Shown: positions 27,001-36,400 of the stretch, piece after piece | Layout: every line of letters starts with the position of its first letter | Numbering within the stretch: the first letter of the stretch is position 1 | NCBI RefSeq assembly: GCF_040954835.1 | Contig: NC_090712.1 | Coordinates: forward strand, 3,791,284-3,855,283 | Length of the DNA: 64,000 nucleotides | Direction of reading: 5' to 3' | DNA from: Lepisosteus oculatus | Taxonomy: Eukaryota; Chordata; Actinopteri; Semionotiformes; Lepisosteidae | The notes under the pieces: model-generated | Databases searched by the model: none | Seen by the model: only the letters and a program-made list of their open reading frames with translations | Told to the model about the DNA's origin: nothing | Program-made: the position numbers and the translations under genes

Positions 27001-28793
27001 ATATCTTGTCTCGCCACACCTGAAAATTACAAAAATGAAATGCGTGTTCTCCATACACTTCAGGTCATGCCATTACAATTTCGAACACGTTGCAGAGATT
27101 ATTTCATTGATTTAATGGAAGTCGGACAGACAGAGGCCTGGCATTCATTCACTACACATGCACATAAATGTCCAGAGGATGAAACATTAAACCCTCCTGG
27201 AAACAAAGATAAAGAAAGATCTATCTCGCTGTCGATTTTAATAGGACTTGGGCTGTCATAATTGTCTAGTCTCATAGCGGATATAATACTATGAGTGATG
27301 TTATAATACGTCTTAAACAAATTTAGCTCTCATAATTGTCTCCCTACCATACCTGTGAATGTCTATGAAAAACAGTGATCAATTTCTTTGGAATCAGCAA
27401 TGTATATTATAAAACATAACCTCCTGGTGTACATTTCCAGGTTTAGAACTATTCAGTGCCACAGTGCCAGTCTCTGAAGAACAGAAGAGGTGCTGGTCTT
27501 CAATCCCTCTTAATTTCTTGATTGAATGAGTCATTTGCTTACTATCAGCCACTGAACAACAGTGGGAAGCTCATAGACAAGAACGTCAATCAACTGGAGG
27601 TTCAGAGTGCTTTCAGTTAAATATTGCCCTACCCAGTTAATAACTGAACCTATCAAGAACTGGAGACGTGAATAAAACAAAAAATAATCTGTTTCTTTCC
27701 ATTGCTTTTAAATATTCTGGGGAAATTGTAGAGAATCCATAAAGGATTTGGATTAGAAAAACTGCATGAATCAGATTTGCATTGTAACATAATTTTAGAT
27801 TGTCTGAAGTCTTTATCATCTCACGTCTCTCTGCTGGCTAATTGTTACCTGGAACCTTTTTCTAACTGCAGCTTTTTAACAGTATTTTTAATGTCTGTGA
27901 TGTTGATGCTGGGGGAAGACAACCGATTAGAGAACTGGACACATTCATAGGTGTTAGGAGCCTTCAACTGGCCTCGTTTTCACTTCCACTCCACATAAGG
28001 ACAAGCTCCAATTATTCCTGATGCAAAGTACGTCCAACTTTTCCAATTCAGTCTATTCCATGTAAGACCAAAACCCTGATGTTTATGCGAGGCTCCATCT
28101 AGATCTACTTTTTTTCCGGTTCTGTAAGAAGGGCATTATCTGCATTTTCTCATTGTTAGTCTCAGTGTGTGATACACACTCAACGTTTCCAGCCGGTGTG
28201 TTTTGCTTCCTTTCACTTCTAGATTCTCCTCTGGAGGCACCTCATTCCTAACGCACCACTGCAGTAAACACAGTAGGTTATTTTTTGTTTTCTCTCTGTA
28301 TGTGCCTCTTGAGTGTGCGGGATGAAAGGACTGCCTCGCAGGTGGTGCCTTTCTGGCCTACACGTTCATTTTCAGTCTTGGAGGGAGCACTTGTTGGAAT
28401 ACAACGATGCAGTACAGTCAGCTAGATACTGCAAAGGCAGCCAGCCCAGTGTAGCTGTGAAGTTTAATGCAAGGCCTTTAACTAGATCTGGAGAAAGGAT
28501 GCACAGTAGATGGACAACACTGATTTCAGATTGCTCTTTAAGTCGTTCCGTATTTAAATGGATGCCTAATTTCTGTCTTAAATTAATTTCCTGTTGGTCA
28601 AGATTACAGATGGAGTGAAAATAACATAAAAATATAAGCAGAAAATCTTACCCTTGGAAAATCTGTGAAGTTCCTTAAAAGAGTATAAATGAGAGCCAAA
28701 GGAAAGCAGCCAGTAAATGCATATCTCCCAGGATGGCAAAGATGCCACTTCTGGAGTGCATCCCTGGGATCTCTCTTTAACCTGGACACACAT
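8931..28793 (-). CDS. HHAT: HHAT, Hedgehog acyltransferase (coding exons 1-7, 3' part outside the window)
   Basis: HHAT is a multi-pass ER-membrane MBOAT enzyme that transfers palmitate to the N-terminal cysteine of Hedgehog proteins. Seven exons on the minus strand join in phase: 28793-28652, 24173-24106, 23545-23432, 22910-22716, 20050-19838, 16509-16338 and 9081-8931. They give about 351 residues that align along their length with human HHAT, e.g. DPTDFEWSFW, CSLLLLSTL, RTENEYYLL, LMYMHA-type MYMHAVQ, LALAQVLFFYVKYLVLFG and STMYSFTGMW. Each junction has GT and AG. The FEWSFW and ENEYYLL signatures separate it from the paralogue HHATL. Human HHAT has 493 residues; the missing C-terminal part carries the catalytic Asp and His (human D339 and H379) and must lie left of position 1, because I found no later exon in 1-8930. 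Start choice: the first in-frame ATG, at 28793. Confidence 0.95.
9125..9706 (+). mobile_element. 5S-rRNA-derived SINE (SINE3-like), near full length
   Basis: The head (about 9125-9235) matches 5S rRNA: a 'gcagccatatcaccctg' start and the internal control region 'gagcctggtcagtacctggatggg'. A body of about 400 bp follows ('cttcggatgagacggaaagcagaggtcctgac', split here as two motifs: cttcggatgagacg and gaggtcctgac). The 3' tail is 'ctgtaaagcgctttgagtgg', an A/T-rich unit, then ATT repeats, as in LINE-mobilised fish SINEs. The same family recurs at 17821, 20468 and 57553 in this window. Confidence 0.85.
9707..12200. other. HHAT intron 6, nothing recognised
   Basis: AT-rich intronic sequence. Small open frames here (for instance minus 12152-11844, 102 residues) show no recognisable domain and no conserved motif. 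I see no exon, RNA gene or intact element. Confidence 0.5.
12280..12890 (+). mobile_element. Decayed LINE C-terminal fragment and 3' end
   Basis: The plus-strand frame ending near 12678 contains DWNNEIRTAQTLTTFQHLLK and THLSRQL, corresponding to the WNxLPxxVRxAxSLTTFRRLL-KTHLFRQ block that closes many fish L2/CR1-type LINE ORF2 proteins. A C-rich low-complexity stretch precedes it, and a T-rich 3' region ending in AATAATAATAA near 12885 follows. The frame is broken upstream. Confidence 0.6.
12900..16030. other. HHAT intron 6, nothing recognised
   Basis: Non-coding AT-rich sequence. I checked the short open frames on both strands (e.g. plus 14849-15151, minus 14474-14244) and none resembles a known domain. 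Confidence 0.5.
16030..16100 (+). mobile_element. SINE 3'-unit fragment
   Basis: The string 'gactggcatcctgtcca' followed by 'ggataggcccc' and 'cacgaccctgaattgg' is a degraded copy of the fish SINE 3' unit seen more completely at 37563-37890. It lies about 240 bp downstream of HHAT exon 6. Confidence 0.55.
16338..16509 (-). CDS. HHAT: HHAT coding exon 6
   Basis: This 172-nt exon (57 codons plus one base) begins MQKPHSRVV and contains LARLVAWWILAEAMVCFMYM, then ends SWALG across the splice. Human HHAT has LGRLLCWWWLAELMAHLMYM here. Borders are TCACTGACAG / GTGAGT. Confidence 0.95.
16745..17206 (-). mobile_element. Candidate tRNA-derived SINE
   Basis: On the minus strand it begins GGTGACTCCTGGCTATCAAC, followed by CTGATAGG, which resembles a tRNA A box (TGGC..AG..GG). 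About 45 bases on, GGGTTGGAGCCTGAG resembles a B box (GGTTCGANTCC). A body of about 380 bp and an A/T-rich end near 16745 follow. Similar 'caggagtcacc' ends occur in repeats of basal ray-finned fishes. No target-site duplication was confirmed. Confidence 0.4.
17821..18269 (+). mobile_element. Chimeric SINE: 5S-derived head with tRNA-SINE type 3' unit
   Basis: The head matches 5S rRNA ('ggcagccatatcactctg', 'gctaagcag', 'tcagtacctggatggg') and the middle is the same body as the SINE at 9125. After about 18120 the sequence switches to the 3' unit of the other local SINE family ('gccctgcgatggactgg', 'gataggctccgg'-like 'ggtaggctccggcttcc') and ends in GACAT repeats. It is flanked by a perfect 12-bp direct repeat, attatacagtga (17809-17820 and 18270-18281), a target-site duplication marking insertion of the composite as one unit. 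Confidence 0.8.
18831..18960 (+). mobile_element. Internally deleted tRNA-type SINE fragment
   Basis: It starts 'ctggtggtgcagcggttagc' and 'tgcctcaca', the standard head of fish tRNA-SINEs, then jumps directly to the 3' unit ('ccctgccttgcaccagttgc', 'ttgccgggacaggct'). The middle is deleted. It contributes to a fortuitous 149-residue open frame (18548-18997). Confidence 0.6.
19838..20050 (-). CDS. HHAT: HHAT coding exon 5
   Basis: This 213-nt exon encodes 71 residues, starting RSWYRTENEYYLLVFSLAIS and ending MNFGEFTRQ. It includes YVFYHPLFSNGPI, the family's conserved NGPI motif (human YVFYYPVLHNGPI). Borders are CATTCCCAG / GTGACG. Confidence 0.96.
20230..20450. repeat. Old interspersed repeat of the 'tcctggtc...ccaggacca' type
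   Basis: The segment opens with 'ctatcctgtcctggtctgg' and closes with 'ccctccaggaccaagagtgg', so its two ends are roughly inverted. Inside is 'ggttttcattcctatctagc'. This pattern is typical of a short non-autonomous repeat scattered through fish genomes. No terminal duplication was found. Confidence 0.4.
20468..20990 (+). mobile_element. 5S-rRNA-derived SINE, full length but diverged
   Basis: The 5S-like head is at 20470-20560 (with a deletion after 'cagtacct'), the body carries 'tcctaatgccccaggatagtgacgg' in parts, and the 3' end is 'ctgtaaagtgctttgagtgg' plus 'gtccagaaaagcg', ending in GAT/ATT repeats. It sits 420 bp upstream of HHAT exon 5 on the opposite strand. Confidence 0.82.
22716..22910 (-). 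CDS. HHAT: HHAT coding exon 4
   Basis: This 195-nt exon encodes 65 residues, exactly the length of the matching human segment. It carries hydrophobic stretches such as VLTLYGLLAAWCLLGG and the strongly conserved WLCSLLLLSTL. The acceptor is CTCCCCAG at 22911-22918; a second AG five bases inside (TGCAG) would break the frame. The exon is GC-rich compared with its flanks. Confidence 0.95.
23432..23545 (-). CDS. HHAT: HHAT coding exon 3
   Basis: This 114-nt, phase-0 exon encodes 38 residues beginning DPTDFEWSFWNE and ending FFAPK. It includes the membrane segment LLWSLLGHVLVSKLAG. Human HHAT has DATDFEWSFW and LLGHMVVSQ here. Borders are TTTTGTCAG / GTAAG. Confidence 0.95.
24106..24173 (-). CDS. 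HHAT: HHAT coding exon 2
   Basis: This 68-nt exon encodes EYEEGLMREFEFEKGFLIW and GFKK, an acidic stretch matching the human EHEEELDQEFELE region. The acceptor is TTTGACAG at 24174-24181 and the donor GTAATG follows 24106. The first codon is split with exon 1 (G + AA = Glu). Confidence 0.93.
24270..24470 (+). mobile_element. Fragment of SINE body
   Basis: 'ccccggtatggtgaccagg', 'ccatccttcagatgagacatc' and 'tcattaaaaatcccgtgg' correspond in order to the body of the 5S-headed SINEs in this window. There is no 5S head and no 3' tail. It starts about 100 bp upstream of HHAT exon 2. Confidence 0.6.
24515..24990 (-). mobile_element. Decayed LINE ORF2 C-terminus and 3' end
   Basis: On the minus strand RYRQTWLPREDRLCSHCQWG is followed by broken remains of a Cys-His segment, the CxxC...HxxxxC tail found in many fish LINE ORF2 proteins. 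The 3' UTR ends with GCCAATAAAGCATC near 24530-24550. The reading frame is shifted at least once. The AATAAA is in HHAT sense orientation inside intron 1. Confidence 0.6.
25222..25435 (+). mobile_element. tRNA-derived SINE (Pol III A/B boxes)
   Basis: 'gggcggagcggtggctctgt' opens the element and 'ggttgccggctcaaacac' gives a B-box-like region. Next comes the 'gcgaggcccttaaccctaac' and 'tgctccaggggcactgtac' unit, then 'tctccctgtctgtgtgtctc' and a short A/T-rich end. This 'ccaggggcgctgtacaatgg' type is abundant in basal ray-finned fishes. Confidence 0.7.
25500..28577. other. HHAT intron 1, nothing recognised
   Basis: Holds a C/T-rich stretch at 25740-25860 and a 168-residue plus-strand open frame (26755-27261) with no recognised domain and no coding-like composition. 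I regard the frame as fortuitous. Confidence 0.5.
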
Positions 28794-28804
28794 TCTTGGA
28801 TTTC
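28652..28804 (-). CDS. HHAT: HHAT coding exon 1 (ATG at 28793)
   Basis: The acceptor TTTGTTGCAG lies at 28805-28810, so an upstream untranslated exon is expected. The ATG at 28793 opens 47 codons plus one base, and the donor is GTAAG at 28651-28647. Residues 19-47 (LPSWEICIYWLLSFG...FKELHRFSK) match the first transmembrane segment of human HHAT. The preceding 17 residues have no counterpart in human HHAT; the human initiator Met aligns with Ser18 here. Confidence 0.9.
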
Positions 28805-29101
28805 CTGCAACAAAGGTGGCAGCAATGATGATAATAATAAAGAAGTGCTTTTAAACAGACTCATCACCACACAATAGCACATGAATAATACACAACAAAA
28901 CAAATAATAATACTGCCAATTGCGTTAAGTGAAATGGAGACTAAAATTAAACTATACATTCTAAACTTCAGTGCAAAGTATATTTCAAGAGGAAAGTTAG
29001 GAAAGCCTCGACGGCTGCCGTTTCAAACAGGTGTGAAACATTCATGAGAAAATACACGCGAGAGGTGGTCTTGCCCGCTGTGTGGAAACCCAGTAGACAG
29101 T

Positions 29102-29126
29102 GGGGGTGGGGGGGGGGGGGGGGGGG
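29102..29126 (+). repeat. Guanine homopolymer run
   Basis: Five G, one T, then 19 G in a row (29108-29126), between HHAT coding exon 1 and the presumed promoter. Such runs can form G-quadruplexes and are error-prone in sequencing, so the exact length is uncertain. Confidence 0.9.
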
Positions 29127-29689
29127 TCTCCCCCCAGGACTAGCAATGCCGTGGTAGTCTACTCAGATTCAGGAACCAAAATGCCAAAACGCATTTCTTC
29201 ACATAACATCACAGGTGACGCACCGGACAGCCGTGCTTTCGTTTTCGTACCTCAATCCTGCATACACCCATGCAAACTGTACTTCTCTCACTCCTCTCTG
29301 TAAAAACGATTCCGCGAAATGCATTTGTTTCGGGTGCTCTGCCTGAAGGAGGGGACGAGGGCGAGAGCGACGGTCTCTGCCATCAAGGAGGATTTGAAAA
29401 GATTAATACCGCGTGCACAGATGTGAAAATCTCTGCTATTTACTGGAAATAGGCGTTCTTTGGACAAGTCGTAAAGCTGAATGCAGAAGCCACTACTCCT
29501 CTAACGGGATATAACACATTCTGCTTGCATTACTCGCAAAACGAATATATTTAATTCGCAAAAACTAAAACTTCGGGCGCTCCTACTTCTACTCACAAGG
29601 ACGGCGAATCGTCTGTCTTTCTCCGCATTTTTAAAAGCAGGGCTACATTTTTACTCTTCAAGGATACTTTGTAAATAAGCTTTTCACTG

Positions 29690-29910
29690 CCCCCCTCTTT
29701 CTCCTTCAGCCTGCTTCATCGCACTTCTAATTGGCGAGATGAGGGGCGCTGGATTTTTATGCAGGGTCTGATTGGACACCAGCTGTGTCAGTTCGACGAG
29801 CCGCTCTTTTGCAAACAGAGTTTCGGCCATTGACGCCCGACACAGAGAGGACCGAACCTTGCGCGTCTGGAAGCTCAGAGCACCAGCGTGCGACGTCAAA
29901 CATGCAGTAA
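29690..29910 (-). promoter_or_regulatory. HHAT: Candidate HHAT core promoter
   Basis: On the minus strand I see a near-consensus CRE (TGACGTCG, 29898-29891), two CCAAT motifs (29774-29770 and 29742-29738) and an A/T-rich GCATAAAAATCC (about 29762-29751) between them. The region is richer in CpG than its surroundings and lies about 1 kb upstream of the first coding exon, whose acceptor implies an untranslated first exon. Motif matches alone are weak evidence. Confidence 0.35.
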
Positions 29911-29999
29911 TGTCTTAAAGACACAGTCGTGCTTGGAGCTGCTGGGCTCTTTGCGCCCCTGCTAGGTCAATTACAATACACAGCAAAACTAAACAAAAA

Positions 30000-32690
30000 A
30001 ATCGTGATTAGCAAACGGCAATGAGATCCAGCTTATTAATATTTCCTATTATTTAGCAGTAGACGGTCTGCTCTAGACGGTAGCGGCGATCTGGAGTCTA
30101 ACCAGAGCACACAAATGAGCATGCAAGGGCAGAAACACCCGTTAATCCAGGTAGAATTTCTTGTGAAGGTGGGGAGAAAACCAACACAGAGGCCAGCCTA
30201 GTCCGGAACCAGCCTGGTACCCAAGAGCTGTGAGACCAGCTGCGCTAATTGAAAGGCGTCGTGCCGCTTGCGAGCCTTTTAAATACTTAAACGTCTGAAA
30301 CAATACACGCAAGTGTTAGTCTACACATACTGAACTTTTGCTTCGAAAAGCACTTCTTATATAGGTCCGCGTACATTACTGCATCTGTGTCTGAGTGAAT
30401 ACTGACTTGCAGTTCCTAAAAATCAGACATCTGTAAAAGCTTGAACCAGCGAATGGGCGATATTAAACGCCAGTGTCAGTGTCAATTTCAAATCACGCTT
30501 TTCCGCTTGCCATTTTGTGAGGATCTGTAGTCGTGTACAGGTAACACTACTGCAGCTATGGTTTTGTTCCTTGTTTGGAAATCACTTCATCACACTCAAA
30601 AAATAGAGATGAGACTCCAGAATATTTTGGGGCTCTGCTTACTTCAGCTCACATCTGTAATTTAAAATGAGAGAGCTGGCGATTTCCAATTTCTACTCTA
30701 ATATGTAAAGTATGTAATCTCCCATTGATAGCCGTTTTGGGGCTGTGTGAGACTTTAGCGTGATGTTAATTGTCTGTTTCAGTTACCCCTTATTTGCCGT
30801 AACTAAAACATTTTGTTGTCTGTAAGACCCGTAATTAAGGGTTTTCCAATAAAGCTGCTTTAAAAAGCTAGTATTTCAAGGGTCAGTGTCTAGCAAATAA
30901 CAGCTCAATGTGCTGTAGCACAGCTCCGACGAGAATATTATTTGGTTATAACACCTTTTTTCTTGTCGTTTTATCAAGGCACTTTAGAAAGTGTTACACT
31001 GTTATTTTTTGCCATGTTGGTTTGTCAGAGATACCCTACTGTAAATATACTGAAAATGTGTCCACATTACAGCTTGACAGTAAAGTTCTCATTATAAAAA
31101 GATGTTTCTAAGGGGAGTTATTTGAATATTCCCCAAGTACTCAATGAACAAAAGAAACAGAATCTCATAAGTCAGTGTGTAACAGGTACAGTTATGCACC
31201 CTTGCATATATATCAAATGTATCCTGTATGGTGAGGTTTGAGACTTCAGCCAAGATAAAAAAGAAATAAAATCCTCCCTAAAAAACAAAGGATAGGTGAG
31301 AGAGCTGATAAAGGATTTGTGACAGTAATTAGCAAAAAATAAAGCCATAAAGCTTTGCATGTACTGTACAGCACTCAGTTGTGTATAAACACTGAGAGCT
31401 GAAGTCAGCACTCTGACTGTTCCAGCAATTAGATCCTGCAATTGTTCTCTCTCCCCCCAGTGAATCGCATTGTTTGAGATAAGCAGATACAAGCCCTCCT
31501 GGTTTTGTCTTTCGGAGACAATGGTGTTGCATAATGGGATGCTGTGTTGCTGTCCTGAGCACCAATCAGGTGGGGCCGTTGGGGTCGTGTGATCTGCAGG
31601 GCGGTTGCACCCAGTGCCCCCTTCTGGCTCACCCCTGCAGGTGTAGGAAGAAAGCCTCCGTGAGGGGATACAGGCAGCCCCGAGCCCTTCGAAGAAACTC
31701 CTGTTCTCATGCTACTTCTCAATCCCCAGGTATGCCGGAGTGGTTTGGAGGCATTGTGCGGAGTGCCTACCATGCACAGTTCATTTGTCACAATGCAACA
31801 GTTTCTATTACCTGCTTTGGCTTGATGGGCCTTGTAGTGCACATTCCCCATGTCATTTTTACATTGCATGCACTCACTAAAGTGCAGAGTCACAGTTTAC
31901 TCTGGCTGATCAATGAATAGCAGATGGACCCTGAGAGCCATACAGTATTTACTATGTTTACCATATAGGTAAATATATGTATATATGTGGCCAAAGGTCC
32001 CATGTTCCTTCAGATTGACTCCACCTGCACAGGGCAATGTTTGCTCATGACTAGCAATGTTTAGCTAGAAACCTTAAAAACTTTTGACCAGATCATTTCT
32101 CAGCAACAAAAGCTGTACCACCAAAGCTAGTTTTCTCATTATTTTTCCAGTTATTTGCTCCCATCCCCAGAGGCTTTTTTCAAGTTATTTATATATATAT
32201 ATTTTCCAAAGCAATTTGTTTCTGGCACATGTAAAAACAAGTTGGCTGGGCTTTAAAGAAGCTCTTAAGAGCTCCAAACCCATTAAGCTGTTCTACTGAG
32301 TGGTCACCTCCGGTGACACACTTTGTATATCAGTGTTGCAAACCTTTAAGTCCTTTTAAAGACAATTACAGTTAACAGTTTGAAGGATTATTGGACTGGT
32401 GAGCCAGCTCCATTCCATTCCAGCACTCTGCAACAAGCCAGACTTCCTGAGTGCTCAGTACTGTGGATGGGTATTCCTACAGGCCTGAGCTCCTTGGCTC
32501 TTGACTAATACACGCAGTCGTAGTTTCGCTCAGCAAACGCTGGCTCTGAAAGCACATGAAAAGCAGTTCTTTTGGTCTTGATGATCGTAAAGGGTTCAGT
32601 CTTAACCCCCGTCTTGAAAAAAAAAACACTGATCTCACTCATCTCTCCACTGGCATTGATCCTTGGCAATCAAAGCCACGAAAAATGTCC
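30000..32690. other. Intergenic HHAT-PEX6, left part
   Basis: No gene recognised. At 31430-31920 two long overlapping open frames face each other (154 residues minus, 128 residues plus), without a known motif. There is a TA-repeat patch near 32187-32200. Confidence 0.5.
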
Positions 32691-32694
32691 CATC

Positions 32695-32815
32695 ACATCA
32701 CTTTCAATAGCCACTTATCCAATTTAAGGTCATGGTGGGTTGTAGCCTATCCCAAGTAGTATTGGGCGCAAGGCAGGATACACCCTGGATGGGATGCCAG
32801 TCTACTATCAGATGT
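32695..32815 (-). mobile_element. SINE 3'-unit fragment, inverted
   Basis: On the minus strand: 'gactggcatcccatccaggg', 'tgtatcctgccttgcgccc', 'gggataggctacaaccc' and 'attggataagtgg', the ordered 3' unit of the tRNA-headed SINE family at 37563. No head is present. Confidence 0.7.
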
Positions 32816-32927
32816 CTAAAGGGTACATCCGTGTAACTGAGAATGTGAATGCTTCATTGCCGTGGCTATAATCAGAAGATGCTGTCAGGGAGCACAGTAT
32901 GACCTCACAGTTTCCTAGGAAAGAATC

Positions 32928-33398
32928 TGTCACGTTCGTAAACCCCTCCTCTTAAGGACGCTCCAGCCCTTCCTTGTTTTCTACTCATCCCCCGCACCTG
33001 CTCCCTGTTCCAGCCCCCTTTTCAGGTCTCCTTAAAAGCCAGGTGCTCACTCTATTCCGGGCTCTGCCTTGGCTTCCATACCAGGCAAGTCCGGGACCTG
33101 GAAGCGCCTGGTTCCGTCAAGTTTTTAGTCCCCGTCCCCGTCCCCAACTCGGTTCCTGTTTTTAACCCCGTTTGTCTTGGATAGACCGCCCGGCTTTGGA
33201 CTTTTTCCTCCTTTTGGATTCTCCCTTGGACTCAGTTCTGGACTGTTTGCCTCGACCACACCTTCCCCGAACACCAGCGCACCATGGACACGCCCCGTTT
33301 TCATTCCCGACTCCCGCATGCTTTTTCCCCCATGTTTTCCTCACTCATCCCCGGATTGTGTCGTCTGCATAGGGTCCAGAAAGAACGCTTTCGTGACA
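32928..33398. mobile_element. Solo LTR
   Basis: The 471-bp segment starts TGTCACG and ends CGTGACA: the canonical TG...CA ends of a long terminal repeat within a 7-bp inverted repeat. It is flanked by a near-identical 5-bp repeat (gaatc at 32923-32927, gaatt at 33399-33403), the size usual for Ty3/Gypsy-type integration. It is C/T-rich and much higher in GC than its flanks. No internal retroviral-type genes or second LTR are visible, so it is probably a recombination remnant. Short open frames inside it are not genes. Confidence 0.65.
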
Positions 33399-33403
33399 GA
33401 ATT

Positions 33404-36400
33404 CAATGGCTGAATTTAACACATCCATAAAAAAGACAAGTCGATGGCTGTTCTACTCCACCAGCCCCTTCTTCTTTATGGCACTTTCAAAGAACCAGTC
33501 GAGCTCAAACTCAGTGGCTGATTTTATCATCAAGTGGGGAAGACACTGCCAAGAGTGTCAAACTTTTTATCCTGCAAAAGATCTAAAACTCAAGCTCTTA
33601 CTCTGAGCAACGTCCACCTGCTATGAAATTTATGAGAACTTTTTTAGTGTACTTGGACCTGTATTTGCCATTTGAGTTTCTATCTGTGATGGTAACTTGC
33701 AGTTCGAAATTGATAGAAGAGAGAACTAGTTTAAAACGGAAGTTATTTCCTCACCTGGGTTTGGTGTGGTTGTCTTTACAATGAAAATCCCCTACTGGAT
33801 AATACGGCCTACACAACACGTGCAAGAAATGTGTGAGTGAAATTCTCAGACCCATTCTAAAGATTTCACAGGCATTGGGCAGTTTTAAGCCATGTGGATC
33901 CTCCATTGTTAATAAAAGCACACCCTCAGACCTTGAACCTTGTCAAGAGCTCCTCAAACGTGCGTGTGTTTGATTCGCCTGTGTTTGTGCTCTGCAGTGG
34001 GCGTGAAACATCAACTTTGTTTACAAATGGGATGTTTGGATCTCGCGGCAGCAAAGGTTTGGATACCCATTAAAAACCATAACCGACAGCACCAATCCAT
34101 CATCACCTCAGCTTAACATGAGGTCCCTAATATAGAATATCTGATCAACCAACACCTGGCAAAATCGAAGAGGCAATAACCAGCCATGTATTCCATTCAA
34201 AACACGACAAGCACAGTATAGTTTTTTTTATGTTTCCTTTTGACTGTAGCATAAATTTCTGTTCTACAAATAAGTTGTATGATATTAATATTAAAGAAAT
34301 ATTTAAAGGGACAGTCTTCTCTGGGTGGGGCTATTTGGATGGCAGCTCGATTTGTCCCGCCCTGTTTCCAACATGGGTGATAAACAGAGGGGAAAAAAGG
34401 GTCTTCTGTGTTTTGTTGTTAGTAATGTGTCAGATGTCATGGCAACCGAGCAGCTCCCCTCCCCTGATTGGCCAGGATGCTAGGATGGTACATCCACGTT
34501 GCAGAGAGAACTGCTGAGTGGACCCTCCCTTTTAAACCCCTCAGAGTTCATGGCCTCCCATTATTTAGCAGATTTGTTTTTGCATCCTGGCTGAACCTTC
34601 TAGCGTGAGAGCAGAAACTCCATTTGGATCTTATATGTACCTTTGCAAGGACGCCAGGGGTATAACCTAACAAATGTGTGGGGTCAACTGGTGAGTGCCA
34701 TTCCTCAGTTTCATGTTCTTCCAAACGGTGGGGGTTCAGATGTGTAAATCTTTACTGGTTTGGTGGTGGGCAGGTGTTGTGGTGTTGTGCAGAGAGTTGT
34801 TAGTTGGTGGGAGGCAAAAAAGTATTCTAATTAAAGCATGCAAAGTAGAATATGTACTGTACAATGTCAAGCTAAGTGAACTCATCCAGGACACTTAAAT
34901 CTCAAGTCTAACACTGAAATTTTGTGTTTCCTAAACATGTATTTTTTTCCTGCGTAAGTAGTCGTGTGCGCTTGTTGACAGAGAAATGTAAAGAGACTTT
35001 GCATACGGTATTTACAATTGAAATATGTAAATATGTCACCAGTAAAGTATCAGTAGTGTTCCCTGTATAACAAGAGATACGATGCTGTTAAGACAGTAAA
35101 AGATGAATTTGCAAAATGCTGGGCAATTAATGTATTGATGAGGACGGTTGGATTTTGAGATTATAAAATCATTATATATGTTGACTGGTGTTTACCGGTG
35201 GTCAGGAGGGTTTTTTTTTAAATACACATAAAATGGGTTTCCTAGCATAACCATATCATATTTTAAGCCTGGTGTTACAGGAAAACATAACACCTTTGGA
35301 AAGTGTGCAATCTTACTGCTAACTACAGCAGAGCTAACCAGGGAGAGGAATGACGAGATTACCTGCTCACAGCTCAAGACTGGAGTGATTGGCCAGGAGT
35401 AACAGGTCAAAGGTTAGAAAGAGGTCAAGGGCTCATGCAGACTCAAATTACAAATGTTTCAAAATTAAGAGGATCTGGCAGCAAATTAATGAGTAAATTA
35501 TGTTTAAATAATATTTGAAAACTTAGAGTATTTACCAGATGAATGAGGAATGGTATTGACACACCTGATAGTTTCATGTACTGTGTATTAAAGTGTAAAA
35601 AAAAGCCACCTAAGTTTTTTTATCAAGAAAACTCTGTTTTTTTTATTAAGTCCAGTTCTTAAAGTGCAGTTCATGTTCCATTGAGAAACCCTTTGTATAA
35701 AATGAATATAGTGGGTTTTGCTTTGTAAAATTACTCCTTTCACCTGGGGTACAGATATAGACATCAGAAACTGTACTGGGGAAGAGGAGATCCAAACAGC
35801 TATACCTCAGATCTCCACAAGAGGTCGTCATATTTCTGAAGCTGTACAAAAAGCACAGAGCTCTCTGTGCAAACCATACCACAGACTCGGATCAGGGACA
35901 GGTCTTGCTGTTTCACAATGAACAGGACACTAAAGAAGACAAGAGCTCCAGGTCATCTGTGACTTAATTCCTCCACTCTGATTTTAATTCAGATGGGAGG
36001 CCAGCCTGCCTGAAAACCCAGATTCACCTAATAAAACTGAAAGCCTCACAAGAAGAGAACTTGTGACCCAAAGTGCCCCATGTGCTCCTGGATGGCGCAC
36101 CCCAGTAAAAGGCCAGAACTGAACAATAGTGTGTTCAGTATATTAACATGGACATCCCCAACACAATGGCTTCAGCAAGGCCCTCACGGATCTAAACATT
36201 GCTAGATTTCTCTCTGGCCAGTTGCACTGTGCTCAAACAGCAAAAGTCAAACAATTGAAGGTTTTATATTTTCCAACGTACTCAGCATTCATAATTCCGA
36301 GGGCTGAGGGCAATGGACGTATATAAAAAAACAAAGCCAAACACCAGCTCTCCCAGTCCTATAGCTGAAAACTGAAATGCTGTAATCTAAAGGTATCACC

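Noticed and set aside
26755-27261. 168-residue plus-strand open frame in HHAT intron 1
   Set aside because: No domain, odd composition, no splice partners; it lies antisense inside a confirmed intron.
8931-28804. HHATL as identity of the left gene
   Set aside because: The residues follow HHAT (FEWSFW, RTENEYYLL, YVFYHPLFSNGPI, FTGMW), not the HHATL equivalents.
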